Assembly: GCF_009830945.1 (NCBI RefSeq)
Contig: NZ_VWVV01000028.1
Span: forward strand, 33,510 to 97,509
Direction: 5' to 3'
Origin: Nocardiopsis sp. FR4
GTDB lineage: Bacteria; Actinomycetota; Actinomycetes; Streptosporangiales; Streptosporangiaceae
Length of the DNA stretch: 64,000 bases
Position numbers and translations under genes: made by a program. The notes beneath the pieces were generated by a model. It ran no database searches. It had not been told where the DNA came from and saw only the letters and a program-made list of their open reading frames with translations. Below, in pieces: positions 8,650-16,977 of this stretch (position 1 is the stretch's first letter; the number at the start of each line of letters is the position of its first letter).

Positions 8650-8689
8650 GCCTGACCGTCCTTTGCTGGGTGTGCGGTGAATACCAGAA

Positions 8690-8721
8690 TGCCCCGCTCC
8701 CACCTCGGTGGGAGCGGGGCA
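8690..8721. terminator. strong hairpin upstream of the PBP gene
   Basis: Perfect 15-bp stem, TGCCCCGCTCCCACC (8690-8704) with GGTGGGAGCGGGGCA (8707-8721), loop TC. It lies about 40 bases before the PBP start. The 8650-9022 interval also has a smaller CCCCGCC/GGCGGGG hairpin near 8795-8813. Together they probably end fprA transcription; no gene is visible in the interval. A role in the PBP leader is an alternative. Confidence 0.5.
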
Positions 8722-9022
8722 CGAGGATGAGGGTCGGCATGGCGGTCGCCTCTCGGCGCGGGGCACAACGGGGCTCCTGGCCGTACGGTCCCCGCCCGGA
8801 GGCGGGGCCGCACGCGGTATTCCGCGAAGGCAATAGTTGAGGCCCGGGGGACACTTGCTACCACACCGACCAACAGTGACTCTAACCCATCGGACCCGGC
8901 CGTTGTTCCGCCGTCCGGGGACGGGGCGCATGCGCAATCTCACGCCGCGCGGACGGACCGGCGGGGAATACGGTGGCCGGTCCCGCAGAGGGGCGCGGGA
9001 CCGGCCGGGAAGCTCGCGCGCC

Positions 9023-10390
9023 CTACCGCTCCTGGCGTGCGATGCTGGTCTGCTCCTCGCGGGAGAGCAGTTTCAGGCGCTTGCGTCCACGCTCGGCGCC
9101 CAGCTCCTCCTCGCGGGCCTCGATCCGCTGCCAGCCCTCCCAGGTGGTGTACCGCACCCCGCGCGCCTCCAGCAGGGCGCGGAAGGCGGTGGGGTCGGGC
9201 TCGGCGGCCGGGGTGAACGACCCGCGGTCGGCGACCAGGTTGGTCACCGTCTCCAGGGCGTCGCCCTTGGTGTGGCCGATGAGGCCGACGGGGCCGCGCT
9301 TGATCCACCCGGTGGCGTACACGCCGTCCATGGGCTGCTCGTCCAGGTCCAGGACCCGGCCAGCGGCGTTGGGGACGACCCCGCGCTCCTCGTCGAAGGG
9401 CAGGTCGGCCAGGGGAGAGCCCAGGTAGCCGATGGCGCGGTAGACGGCCTGCACCTCGTGGTCGACGTACTCGCCGGTGCCCCGGACGCTGCCGTCGCCG
9501 GTCAGCTCCATGCGCTCGGTGCGCAGGCCCGTGACGCGGTCCTCGCCCAGCACGGCCACCGGGCTGTGCAGGAAGTGCAGGTGCAGACGGCGCTCGGCGC
9601 CGCGCGGGTCGCGGATCGCCCAGTTCTGCAGGACCTTGACGTTGGTCTTGACCTGGTTGGACTCCTCGCAGGCCTGGAGGCTGCCCTCGTCCATGTCGAA
9701 GTCCTCGGGGTAGACGATGACCTCGACGCCGGGCTGCTTGTCCAGCTCGCGCAGCTCCATCGGCGTGGCCTTGCACTGGGCGATGCCGCGGCGGGCGAAG
9801 ACGTGCACGTCCGTGATCTGCTTGGCGCGCAGACCCTCGTACACGTTGTCGGTGATGTCGGTGTCCATCAGGTCCTCGGCGCTCTTGGCCAGGATGCGGG
9901 CCACGTCGACGGCCACGTTGCCCGCGCCGATCACGGCGACGCTGGTGCCCTCGACGTGCCAGGACGGGGAGACGTCGGGGTGGGAGTCGTACCAGAAGAC
10001 GAAGTCGGCGGCGCCGTGGCTGCCGGGCAGGTCGATGCCGGGGATGTCCAGCGGCCGGTCGCGGTCGCTGCCGGTGGCGAAGACGACAGCGTCGTAGTGG
10101 TGGCGCAGGTCCTCCAGCTTCAGGTCCACGCCGTACTCGACGTTGCCGTAGAAGGTGATCTCCGGCTTGTCCAGGATCTTGTGCAGTGCTCCCTGGATCT
10201 GCTTGATCCGGGGGTGGTCCGGGGCCACGCCGTAGCGGACCAGGCCGTAGGGGGAGGGCAGCTTGTCCAGGATGTCGATGCTGACAGACGTGCCGCACGC
10301 GGACAGGGTCTCGTCCTTGGTGAGCAGGTCCGCGGCGTAGATGCCCGCCGGGCCCGCACCCACGATTCCCACTCGCAGTGGTCGCGTCAT
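9023..10390 (-). CDS. fprA: FprA-type ferredoxin/adrenodoxin NADP+ reductase
   Basis: 455 residues, the FprA length. The FAD-binding GAGPAG is at residues 10-15, and GLVRYGVAPDHPRIK and the NADP-binding GAGNVAVDVAR follow in the expected order. It moves electrons between NADPH and ferredoxin using FAD in the cytoplasm, feeding cytochrome P450s, sulfite reductase or iron handling. ATG preceded by GGAG. An iron box lies 42-60 bases upstream, so the gene is probably repressed when iron is plentiful. Confidence 0.92.
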   Translation of the reverse strand: MTRPLRVGIVGAGPAGIYAADLLTKDETLSACGTSVSIDILDKLPSPYGLVRYGVAPDHPRIKQIQGALHKILDKPEITFYGNVEYGVDLKLEDLRHHYDAVVFATGSDRDRPLDIPGIDLPGSHGAADFVFWYDSHPDVSPSWHVEGTSVAVIGAGNVAVDVARILAKSAEDLMDTDITDNVYEGLRAKQITDVHVFARRGIAQCKATPMELRELDKQPGVEVIVYPEDFDMDEGSLQACEESNQVKTNVKVLQNWAIRDPRGAERRLHLHFLHSPVAVLGEDRVTGLRTERMELTGDGSVRGTGEYVDHEVQAVYRAIGYLGSPLADLPFDEERGVVPNAAGRVLDLDEQPMDGVYATGWIKRGPVGLIGHTKGDALETVTNLVADRGSFTPAAEPDPTAFRALLEARGVRYTTWEGWQRIEAREEELGAERGRKRLKLLSREEQTSIARQER

Positions 10391-10431
10391 CGCACAGCTC
10401 CAAGTCTTCGCGCCAGAGTCGGACGCCATCA

Positions 10432-10450
10432 AAAGGTAAGGCTTGCCTAA
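10432..10450. promoter_or_regulatory. IdeR/DtxR iron box upstream of fprA
   Basis: On the minus strand the site reads TTAGGCAAGCCTTACCTTT, a 19-base interrupted palindrome matching most positions of the actinobacterial iron-box consensus TTAGGTTAGSCTAACCTAA. It lies 42-60 bases before the fprA start, where an iron-bound IdeR/DmdR dimer would block transcription. A second iron box stands before the siderophore ABC operon. Confidence 0.75.
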
Positions 10451-10715
10451 TCTATCCGGTGTCGGCACCGGGAAAACCTACTATAAAGGTGGAGAATTGC
10501 CGGGGCGGTGCCAGGGGCTCTCGGCGCCCCCGAAAACCGGTCCGGAGCGGCCCTCCCAGGCGGGAGCGGGTCCGTGGCCCCCGGCAGGCGTGCCGTAGGG
10601 GCCTCCAACCAGGGGTCAACGCCCGGTCAGCGGTGCTTGAGTTCCGATCGGGCTGTGGGGAAAGTCACCACGCGGTCACGGGTCCGCGGCGGGCCCGGGG
10701 CCCCAGCGGCCGCGC

Positions 10716-10750
10716 GCCTCCGCTCCCGGGCGCGGCCCGGGCGCGGAGGC
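10716..10750 (-). terminator. terminator of the acyltransferase gene
   Basis: GCCTCCGC (10716-10723) pairs with GCGGAGGC (10743-10750), and the loop itself contains a CCCGGG-rich inner repeat. It begins 13 bases past the stop codon of the minus-strand acyltransferase. The rest of the 10391-10762 gap holds only the fprA promoter with its iron box. Confidence 0.5.
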
Positions 10751-10762
10751 CGGGGCGCTGGC

Positions 10763-11446
10763 TCACCCCTGGTCGAGCTCGGCCTTGACCGAGGCGGCGA
10801 ACCGGGCCACCCGCTCCTGGCCGGACAGCGCGGCGATGGCGTCCATGACGGCGTCCGTGGCCGCGCGGCGCGGGCGCGCCCGGTGCGCCTGGCCCCGCCA
10901 CTCCGACAGGTCCACCGGCGCGCCGAAGCGCACCCCCACGCGGTTGAGGGAGGGCACCCTGCGGCCGTGGGGGAGGATGCGGTCGGTTCCGGCCAACGCC
11001 ACGGGCACCACGGGGGCGCCCGTGGTCAGCGCCAGCCAGGCCAGCCCGGTCTGCCCCCGGTAGAGGCGCCCGTCGGGTGAGCGCGTGCCCTCCGGGAAGA
11101 TCCCGAAGACCTCGCCGCCCTCCAGCACCTTGAGGCTGTTGTCCATGGCCTCCTGGGCGCTCTGGCCCGGGCGGCGGTCCACCGACAGCTGACCGATGGC
11201 CCGCAGGGCCCGGGTGAACAGCCGCCGGGGCAGGGTCCCCTCGTCGAAGAGCTCCTGCTTGGCGATGAAGCGCACCGGCCGGGGGCAGGCCACGCCGATG
11301 AAGAGGGGGTCGATCAGCGCCAGGTGGTTGGCGGCCAGGATCACCGGTCCGCTACGGGGGACGTGGTGGGCGCCCTCCACCCTCTGGGGCCACACCAGGC
11401 GCGTGGCGGGCGCGATGACGGTCTTGGCGGCTCCGTACAGTGACAC
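10763..11446 (-). CDS. 1-acyl-sn-glycerol-3-phosphate acyltransferase (PlsC family)
   Basis: 227 residues from a GTG. The acyltransferase box NHLALID (HX4D), the FPEGTRS block and the VVPVAL strand mark a PlsC/LPLAT enzyme. It transfers an acyl chain to lysophosphatidate on the inner membrane face during phospholipid synthesis. The N-terminus starts in the family-typical YGAAKTVIAPATRLVWPQRVEG region, which supports the GTG. Actinobacteria carry several such paralogues, so the exact acceptor is uncertain. Single gene, divergent from the cyclase. Confidence 0.87.
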   Translation of the reverse strand: MSLYGAAKTVIAPATRLVWPQRVEGAHHVPRSGPVILAANHLALIDPLFIGVACPRPVRFIAKQELFDEGTLPRRLFTRALRAIGQLSVDRRPGQSAQEAMDNSLKVLEGGEVFGIFPEGTRSPDGRLYRGQTGLAWLALTTGAPVVPVALAGTDRILPHGRRVPSLNRVGVRFGAPVDLSEWRGQAHRARPRRAATDAVMDAIAALSGQERVARFAASVKAELDQG

Positions 11447-11627
11447 TGGTCGGCTCTTCTCGCTGGTGGCGGGGGACGGGCGGGTGGCCTCCGAGCTTAT
11501 CGGGGCCGGGCGGTGCCCGTCGTGGCCACGGGTCGGCGGAAGCCGCTCCCGCCGGAGGGCCGGGGGAGAGGGCCGGGGGAGATTGTCCCCCGGGGCCCTG
11601 CCGTGCCACAGGTCACAGCCGCTAGAG

Positions 11628-11643
11628 TTTGGTCTAGACCTCT
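11628..11643. promoter_or_regulatory. DasR-like (dre) site upstream of the cyclase gene
   Basis: TTTGGTCTAGACCTCT contains the perfect palindrome GGTCTAGACC and matches 13 of 16 positions of the DasR-responsive element ACTGGTCTAGACCACT. It lies 50-65 bases upstream of the cyclase ATG. GntR-family DasR responds to glucosamine phosphates in streptomycetes. Whether a DasR acts here is inference. Confidence 0.55.
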
Positions 11644-11692
11644 GGCGCAGGTCAGGGGTCCCACCCGGACGCGTGAGCGAGGAAGAACAGCC

Positions 11693-12340
11693 ATGCCGAA
11701 ACTGGTCGACGTCAGCCACCAGATCACCGACGGGATGACCACCTTTCCGGGTCTTCCGGAACCGGCCGTCGAGGAGAGCACCTCGGTCGCGGGCGGTGTC
11801 CCCGGCCGCGACACCAGCACCGGGCGCGTGGCCATGGTCGGCGCCACCGGTACCTACGTGGAGATGCCCGCCCACCGTTACCGCGACGGCGCCGACCTCG
11901 CCGACCTGGACCTGGACCGGGTGGCCGACCTGCCCGGCGTGGTCGTGGACGCCTCCGGGCGGATCGGGCCGGAGGCCTTCTCCGGCCTGGACGTGCGCGG
12001 ACGCGCCGTCCTGGTGCGCACCGGCTGGGACCGGCACTGGCGGACCGAGGCCTACGGCCAGGCCGAGCACCCGTACCTGACCGAGGCGGCCGCCAAGGCC
12101 CTCGTCGACGGCGGGGCCACCCTGGTGGGCACCGACTCGGTCGGCGTGGACGACACCGCGCCCGTCACCGAGGGCGCCCGGCCCGCGCTGGCCGTCCTGC
12201 TCGCCGCCGGGATCCCCGTGGTCTCGCACCTGTGCCTGCTCGACCAGCTCCCCCAGGAGGGCTTCACCTTCTTCGCGGTCCCCGCCAAGGTCCGCGGCAT
12301 GGCCGCCTTCCCGGTGCGGGCCTTCGCCCTCACCGACTGA
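11693..12340 (+). CDS. cyclase/KynB-family metal-dependent hydrolase
   Basis: 215 residues beginning MPKLVDVSHQITDGMTTFPG, the standard N-terminus of the cyclase family (arylformamidase KynB, isatin hydrolase and relatives). The usual metal motif HxGTHxDxxxH is replaced by a variant reading VGATGTYVEMPAHRY: the last His is kept, but the first His is Ala, GTH is GTY and the Asp is Glu. Actinobacterial members with GTY are known to me only as uncharacterised proteins, so substrate and even catalysis are uncertain. ATG preceded by GAGGAAGAAC. A DasR-like site lies upstream. Confidence 0.8.
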   Translation: MPKLVDVSHQITDGMTTFPGLPEPAVEESTSVAGGVPGRDTSTGRVAMVGATGTYVEMPAHRYRDGADLADLDLDRVADLPGVVVDASGRIGPEAFSGLDVRGRAVLVRTGWDRHWRTEAYGQAEHPYLTEAAAKALVDGGATLVGTDSVGVDDTAPVTEGARPALAVLLAAGIPVVSHLCLLDQLPQEGFTFFAVPAKVRGMAAFPVRAFALTD

Positions 12341-12379
12341 CCCCGCGGCCGGGGAGGCCGGGGAGGGGGTGGCCCGCGG

Positions 12380-14494
12380 TCACAGGTCGGCGTCCACGTC
12401 CCCCTGGGCCCGGCGCCGCTCGCGCTGGGCCCGGCGCTCGGCCTCCTGCCGGGCGGCGCGCTCGTCCTGGGCCACGGCGCTGGTCATCGCGCTGGACAGC
12501 GCCCGCAGCTCCATGTTGATCCGGGGGTAGGCGGGCAGCCGGGGCAGGGCCCCCATGCGCGGGGTGCGCCGCTCCTCCAACGAGGAGATCAGCTCGCGGA
12601 AGGCCAGGTCCACCCGTTGCAGGGTGATGATGCCCGTCGGCTCGGGCTTGTCCCGGGCCAGCGCCGACAGCGCCAGGTAGCCGGTGCGCTGGGTGGCCAC
12701 CACCACCGGCCACAGCGGCAGGGTGGAGGAGGCGCGCGGGGCGTCCCCGATCGCGCTGTCGTAGACCCCGCGCAGGTTCACCAGGGCCGCCCGCATGTCC
12801 CGGCGCAGCCGGTAGCGGCGCTCCGGGCTGATCTCCACGTCCTGGTCCAGCACCTCCAGAATGCACTCGCGCGCGGTCCGCAGGACGCTGACGATGGCCT
12901 GGGGCAGCCGGGTGGCCGAGGCGCGGCGCCACAGCAGCACCGAGCCGAGCAGCCCGAAGACCGAGCCCACGACGGTGTCGATGATCCGGGACTGGGCCAG
13001 GTCGGTGATGGGCTCGGGGGCGGCGGTGAAGGACAGCAGCAGCGCCATCGGCGTCACCATCACCGAGGCGTAGAAGAAGTTGCGGCCCACCACCAGCTGG
13101 GTCAGGCCCTGGAAGAGGCCGGCGAGCACGATCACCACGGACAGCGGCGGGTGCAGGGCGATCACCGCGGCGCCGAGGAACACCCCCACCATGGTGCCCA
13201 GCGACCGCTGCAGGGCCCGGTTCATGGTCAGCACCACGCTGCCCGCCTGCAGCACGGCGGTGGTGGTCAGCCCGATCCAGTAGTAGTTGTCCAGGCCCAT
13301 CCACAGGCCGAAGGCGCCCGCCGCGGTCACCGTGATCCACATGCGCAGCGCCGTGGGCCGCACCAGCGAGTCCCGCCCCAGGCTGGAGCGCAGCGCGTCC
13401 CACAGCGCCGGATAGCGCTGGTCGTGCAGCGTCGCCGCACGCTCGTCGTCCTCGTGGGAGGTGCGGCGCACCGCCTGGGCCGCTCGGGCCAGCTGGCCGT
13501 ACAGCCTGGACTCCAGGGAGCGCGGGCGCAGGCCCCTGCGCAGCTCGTCGAGTTCTTCGGGGTCGGGGGCCCGGGAGGGGGCGGCCACGGCCGACGCCAT
13601 GCGGTCGGCGAAGTCGGCGGCCTCTCCCGGCAGCCGGGCGGGGCGGGCCATGCACACCTGGGTGGTGACCAGGTGCACGTCCGAGACCCAGCGCAGCAGG
13701 GAGCGCAGCCGGGCCGCCTCCGGCGTGGTGCGGTAGCCGCGGGTCTGGGCGAGCAGCACGATCCGCCAGGCCTCGGCCACCGCCACCGAGGCCTCGTGCT
13801 GGGCGTGGTCCAGGTCGGGGGTGCCCACGGCCCGCAGCAGGGCGGCCAGCTGGCGGTAGGCCGCGGCCACGGCGCGGTACTCGGGGTGGCGGGCGCGCAC
13901 GGGGGCGCCGGACATGGAGACCGCCCAGCCGATCGCCGCGCCGACCGCGGCCACCCCGGCGTGGAAGGGCACGTCGGCGACGCCGCCCGGGGCGATGGTG
14001 GAGATCGCGCCGACCAGCACGAAGAACAGCGGGCCCGGCCGGTCCACCCGCCAGGCGGCGCACACCCAGGTGGCGATCCCGGCGGTCAGCCCGATGGAGA
14101 CCACGGGCGCCCAGGGTGCCAGGGCAGCGGCCAGGGAGCCCAGGGCCACGCTGGCCACGAACCCCAGTCCGACCAGGGCCAGGGCGGCCGACCGGTAGGC
14201 GTAGGGCGTCTTCTTCTCGTACAGGACCGTCATCGAGCCCAGGGCGGCCAGCGTGCCCACCTCGGAGCCGAACGCCCACGTGGCCAGGGCGAAGGACAGG
14301 GACATGGACAGGGCCGCCTGGACCGCGGTGGTCCACGCCCAGGCGCCGGACTGCAGGCCGAACAGGGCTTTGAGGTCGACCCGCGGCCGGGGGCGCTCGC
14401 CCACCCGGACGCGTTCGGCGCCTTCGCCCGGGGAACCACCCGGGTCCATCGGCCCGGTGTCTCCAGTGGTTCCCAGATCTCGCACGATTTCCAT
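12380..14494 (-). CDS. FUSC-family membrane protein (aromatic acid exporter-like)
   Basis: 704 residues. Two blocks of about five or six membrane segments each (roughly residues 50-190 and 390-510) are separated by a soluble region rich in Arg and Leu, with a long cytoplasmic C-terminal tail ending in charged repeats. This is the layout of FUSC/YccS/AaeB-type proteins, some of which export aromatic carboxylic acids. The ATG at 14494 lacks a good ribosome-binding site. An in-frame ATG at 14449, with GGAG upstream, would remove 15 disordered residues. Convergent with the cyclase gene. Confidence 0.82.
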   Translation of the reverse strand: MEIVRDLGTTGDTGPMDPGGSPGEGAERVRVGERPRPRVDLKALFGLQSGAWAWTTAVQAALSMSLSFALATWAFGSEVGTLAALGSMTVLYEKKTPYAYRSAALALVGLGFVASVALGSLAAALAPWAPVVSIGLTAGIATWVCAAWRVDRPGPLFFVLVGAISTIAPGGVADVPFHAGVAAVGAAIGWAVSMSGAPVRARHPEYRAVAAAYRQLAALLRAVGTPDLDHAQHEASVAVAEAWRIVLLAQTRGYRTTPEAARLRSLLRWVSDVHLVTTQVCMARPARLPGEAADFADRMASAVAAPSRAPDPEELDELRRGLRPRSLESRLYGQLARAAQAVRRTSHEDDERAATLHDQRYPALWDALRSSLGRDSLVRPTALRMWITVTAAGAFGLWMGLDNYYWIGLTTTAVLQAGSVVLTMNRALQRSLGTMVGVFLGAAVIALHPPLSVVIVLAGLFQGLTQLVVGRNFFYASVMVTPMALLLSFTAAPEPITDLAQSRIIDTVVGSVFGLLGSVLLWRRASATRLPQAIVSVLRTARECILEVLDQDVEISPERRYRLRRDMRAALVNLRGVYDSAIGDAPRASSTLPLWPVVVATQRTGYLALSALARDKPEPTGIITLQRVDLAFRELISSLEERRTPRMGALPRLPAYPRINMELRALSSAMTSAVAQDERAARQEAERRAQRERRRAQGDVDADL

Positions 14495-14537
14495 CCTAGA
14501 AGGGGACGAAACAGACAGGCTCCATGTCTGGGCGGGA

Positions 14538-15737
14538 TCACGCCCGGGTGACGGAGGTCTCGGACCCTCCGGCCCCCTCCGGCTCCCCGGGCGCCCCGGC
14601 GCGTTCCAGTGCCCGTTCCGCGCGTGCGGCGCGCTCCAGCGCCCGGTCGCGGGCCTCCTCGGCCACCGCCAGGCGCGCGGCGGCGGCCTCCCTGGACTCG
14701 GCCAGGGTGGTCTCGGCGTTCCTGCGCTGGGACTCCAGCGCGGCGTGGAGCCGTTCCAGCTCCGCGGTCAGGCGTTCGCGCTCGGCCGCGGCCGCGGCGC
14801 GGTCCGACTCCAGGCGCTCGCGAGCCCGCTCCAGTTCGGCGTCGAAGCGCTCGCGCTCGGCGGCCAGGGTCCGCTCGGCCCGGTCCGCCCGCTCCTCGGC
14901 GCGTTCGGCCCGGTCGCGGGCGCCCGTCGCGGCCAGGGCCGCCTCCTCGCACCGGCGGGCGTGCTCGGCGGCCTCCGCTCGCAGCCCGTCGGCCTCGGCA
15001 CGGGCGTGCTGGAGGCGCCGGGAGGCCTCGGCCCGCTCGTGTTCGCGCTCCTCCCGGGCCCGTGCGGCCTGCTCGGCGATCCGGCGTTCGGCGGCGGCCA
15101 GGCCCGCGTTGGCCTCGGCCACGGCGGCGTCGCGCTCCAGCAGCGCCTGCTCGGCCTCCGCACGCCGGAGGTCGCGCTCGGCCTCGGCCGCGTCCCGGGC
15201 GGCCAGGGCCTCCTCGGCCATGCGCTCGGCCTCCTGCGTGGCGGCCACGGCGGAGGCGGCGGCGTCCTCGGCCACCCGGCGGGCGTGCTCGGCCTCGCGG
15301 CGGCGGTTCTCCGCCTCCAGACGGGCTCCGTCGGCCTCGGCGGCGTGCCGGGCCCCGGCCAGGCGGGCCGCCTCCACCTGCGCTTCGGCCGCGGCCGGAT
15401 CGGTCATGGTGGCGAAGGCCTCCGTGGCCGCCCGCAGGGTCTCGGTGAGCTGTTCGCTCTGCACGGCGAAGCGGGTGAGCAGGTCGTCGGCGCGCAGGCG
15501 GGCGGCGGTGACGGGTTCGGCGGGCGGTACCGCCTCGGGGGGCACCGGGTCCTCGCCCTCCCGGGCGGCCCGGGTCCGCTCCTCGGCCTCCTGGGCCTGG
15601 CGCTGGCGTTCCTTCCAGGCCCGCCAGCGGGTGTGCTCGGGCAGATCGCAGTACTGGGGCGGACGACCGGGGGAGGAGGCGCGGGGCACAGGCCGGTCGC
15701 AGCCGGGGAAGTTGCAGGTGTTGGAGTCGGAGGCCAC
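14538..15737 (-). CDS. Cys-motif plus long coiled-coil protein
   Basis: About 399 residues from a GTG; a GTG at 15833 would add 32 Pro-rich residues, so the start is uncertain. Near the N-terminus lies CNFPGCDRPV followed by GRPPQYCDLPEHTRWRAWKER, a CxxxxC...C...H arrangement that could bind zinc. The remaining 300 or so residues are an almost uninterrupted Ala/Glu/Arg heptad-rich coiled coil (AEAERDLRRAEAEQALLERD and similar). Such proteins occur in streptomycetes and Nocardiopsis without known function; a DNA-linked or cytoskeletal scaffold is possible. The direct repeats come from the coiled coil. Confidence 0.72.
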   Translation of the reverse strand: MASDSNTCNFPGCDRPVPRASSPGRPPQYCDLPEHTRWRAWKERQRQAQEAEERTRAAREGEDPVPPEAVPPAEPVTAARLRADDLLTRFAVQSEQLTETLRAATEAFATMTDPAAAEAQVEAARLAGARHAAEADGARLEAENRRREAEHARRVAEDAAASAVAATQEAERMAEEALAARDAAEAERDLRRAEAEQALLERDAAVAEANAGLAAAERRIAEQAARAREEREHERAEASRRLQHARAEADGLRAEAAEHARRCEEAALAATGARDRAERAEERADRAERTLAAERERFDAELERARERLESDRAAAAAERERLTAELERLHAALESQRRNAETTLAESREAAAARLAVAEEARDRALERAARAERALERAGAPGEPEGAGGSETSVTRA

Positions 15738-15845
15738 GGGGTGAGCGTAGCGGTTCGTCCGCTCCGGGCGCGGGGGTGTGTCGCGCGGAGCGGACGAGCC
15801 CTGCGCGGGGGCCGGGGCGCCGCCGCACGGCACGGGGGCCGGCGG

Positions 15846-16030
15846 TCAGAGGGGTGGGATCCGGGCGCGCGGGAGGCGGAACCCGTTGCCCTGCGGCCCG
15901 GCCGGGACGTGCCAGCCCTCGTCGACGGGTCTGGCGCCGCGGGCGAGCAGCCGCTCCGGTTCGGCGCCCCGGTCGCGGTCGGCGGTGCCGAGGACCAGTT
16001 CACCGGTGCGGCATGCCGTGCCGGTCAGTG
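15846..16030 (-). pseudogene. possible remnant of a VOC (glyoxalase-like) gene
   Basis: An open minus-strand frame of about 60 codons ends in TGA at 15846. It reads ELVLGTADRDRG, then ERLLARGARPVDEGWHVP and GPQGNGFRLPR. The ERLLARGA...GPQGNGF pattern resembles the C-terminal end of glyoxalase/bleomycin-resistance domains (usually DPEGNEF). There is no start codon or N-terminal half; a terminator hairpin cuts it off upstream. Best read as a decayed fragment, but chance coding-like sequence cannot be ruled out. Confidence 0.3.
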
Positions 16031-16038
16031 TACGGAGA

Positions 16039-16080
16039 CGGCCCCGGGGGCGGGGCGGCGCCGCCCCGCCCCCGGGGCCG
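16039..16080. terminator. 42-bp perfect palindrome terminator
   Basis: A perfect palindrome of GC-rich sequence with 21-bp arms meeting at 16059/16060 and no loop. It lies 37 bases downstream of the stop codon of the minus-strand GNAT gene and would form a very stable hairpin. No T-tract follows. Confidence 0.75.
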
Positions 16081-16116
16081 GGGCCGTTCTCGGTACGCGC
16101 GGTCGGGCCGAACGCC

Positions 16117-16674
16117 TCAGTCGTGGGCGCCGAAGCCGTCCACGCGGCAGACCATCGTGGTCACGAAGGGGCGGAAGCCCTCCTGCTCCAGGAAGCGGAT
16201 GTCCTCGGAGGCCGTGGCCAGGGCGGAGAACTCGATCTCGCGCACCCCCATGCTGGCCAGCTGGCGGCGCACCTCCTCCAGGAGCTTGGAGCCCACACCG
16301 GTGCCGGTGTACTCGGGGTCGATGGCGAAGGTCTGCACGACCCCGACCCGCTCGCCGCGGTCCCAGCTGCCCTGGGCGTTCTCGCGGACGGTGACCATGG
16401 CGTACCCGGCCAGGTCGTCTCCGTTCTCGGCCAGGATCGCCATGGTGTCGGGGTCGGCGAGCCAGGCGACGTACTGGGCCCGGCGCCTGCGCCAGGACTC
16501 GTCCAGGCTCACGGCGCTGATGATGTCGCTCAGGTGCGGAGCGGTCACCGTGTGCTGCTGGTGGAGGGCACCCCACAGGTCCGCGAGTTCCTCCACCTCG
16601 TGTGCGCCCAGGTAGCGGAAGCGCAGCACGCCCACGTCGGTCGGCTGAGGTTTGGTCATCAGCGAATTTTGCAT
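16117..16674 (-). CDS. GNAT-family N-acetyltransferase
   Basis: 185 residues. The acetyl-CoA pocket is recognisable as VQTFAIDPEYTGTGVGSKLLEEV (a Q/RxxGxG/A-type loop), with EFSALATASEDIRFLEQEGF following. It transfers an acetyl group from acetyl-CoA to an unknown acceptor. The ATG at 16674 has GAGAAG upstream; a second ATG five codons later is possible. It is divergent from a LysR gene, sharing a 303-bp promoter region. Confidence 0.85.
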   Translation of the reverse strand: MQNSLMTKPQPTDVGVLRFRYLGAHEVEELADLWGALHQQHTVTAPHLSDIISAVSLDESWRRRRAQYVAWLADPDTMAILAENGDDLAGYAMVTVRENAQGSWDRGERVGVVQTFAIDPEYTGTGVGSKLLEEVRRQLASMGVREIEFSALATASEDIRFLEQEGFRPFVTTMVCRVDGFGAHD

Positions 16675-16977
16675 GTTCTTCTCACCCGTTCCAGCAGCAT
16701 TGGGTGCTGATCCCCCGACGGTCCCCGATTCCAGGACCCTTGATTGAGCTGTGGAACCGACTGTACGTGCCGGTACCAGTCGGGGTGGGTGTGACACAGG
16801 GAAAGACTTGCGCGAGATATCTTCAGGGAAAGAACGGTGAATCTTTCTCGCGGCTTTCCCGGTGGGTGTGGCGTGCCTCTCCCACTGCGGGGAGTGTGCA
16901 GGGAATCACTCCCCTAACCGGGGCAACGGAGGCGAAACCACCAGGAAACCAGTCCGTACTGGCATAAGTTGGTGGGC
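16675..16977. promoter_or_regulatory. divergent promoter region between GNAT and LysR genes
   Basis: 303 bases without a coding frame. The part near 16790-16850 is relatively AT-rich (GCGAGATATCTTCAGGG area) and fits promoters. A short direct repeat of ACCAGGAAACCA type lies near 16940. LysR genes often control their divergent neighbour from such a region; no clear operator was identified. Confidence 0.4.

Noticed and set aside
8690..8721. CelR box before the PBP gene (contains TGGGAGCG)
   Set aside because: The palindrome is centred elsewhere and lacks the contiguous TGGGAGCGCTCCCA; it is a simple long hairpin.
14538..15737. Tandem DNA repeat array
   Set aside because: The repetitiveness comes from Ala/Glu/Arg coiled-coil codons and has no fixed unit length.
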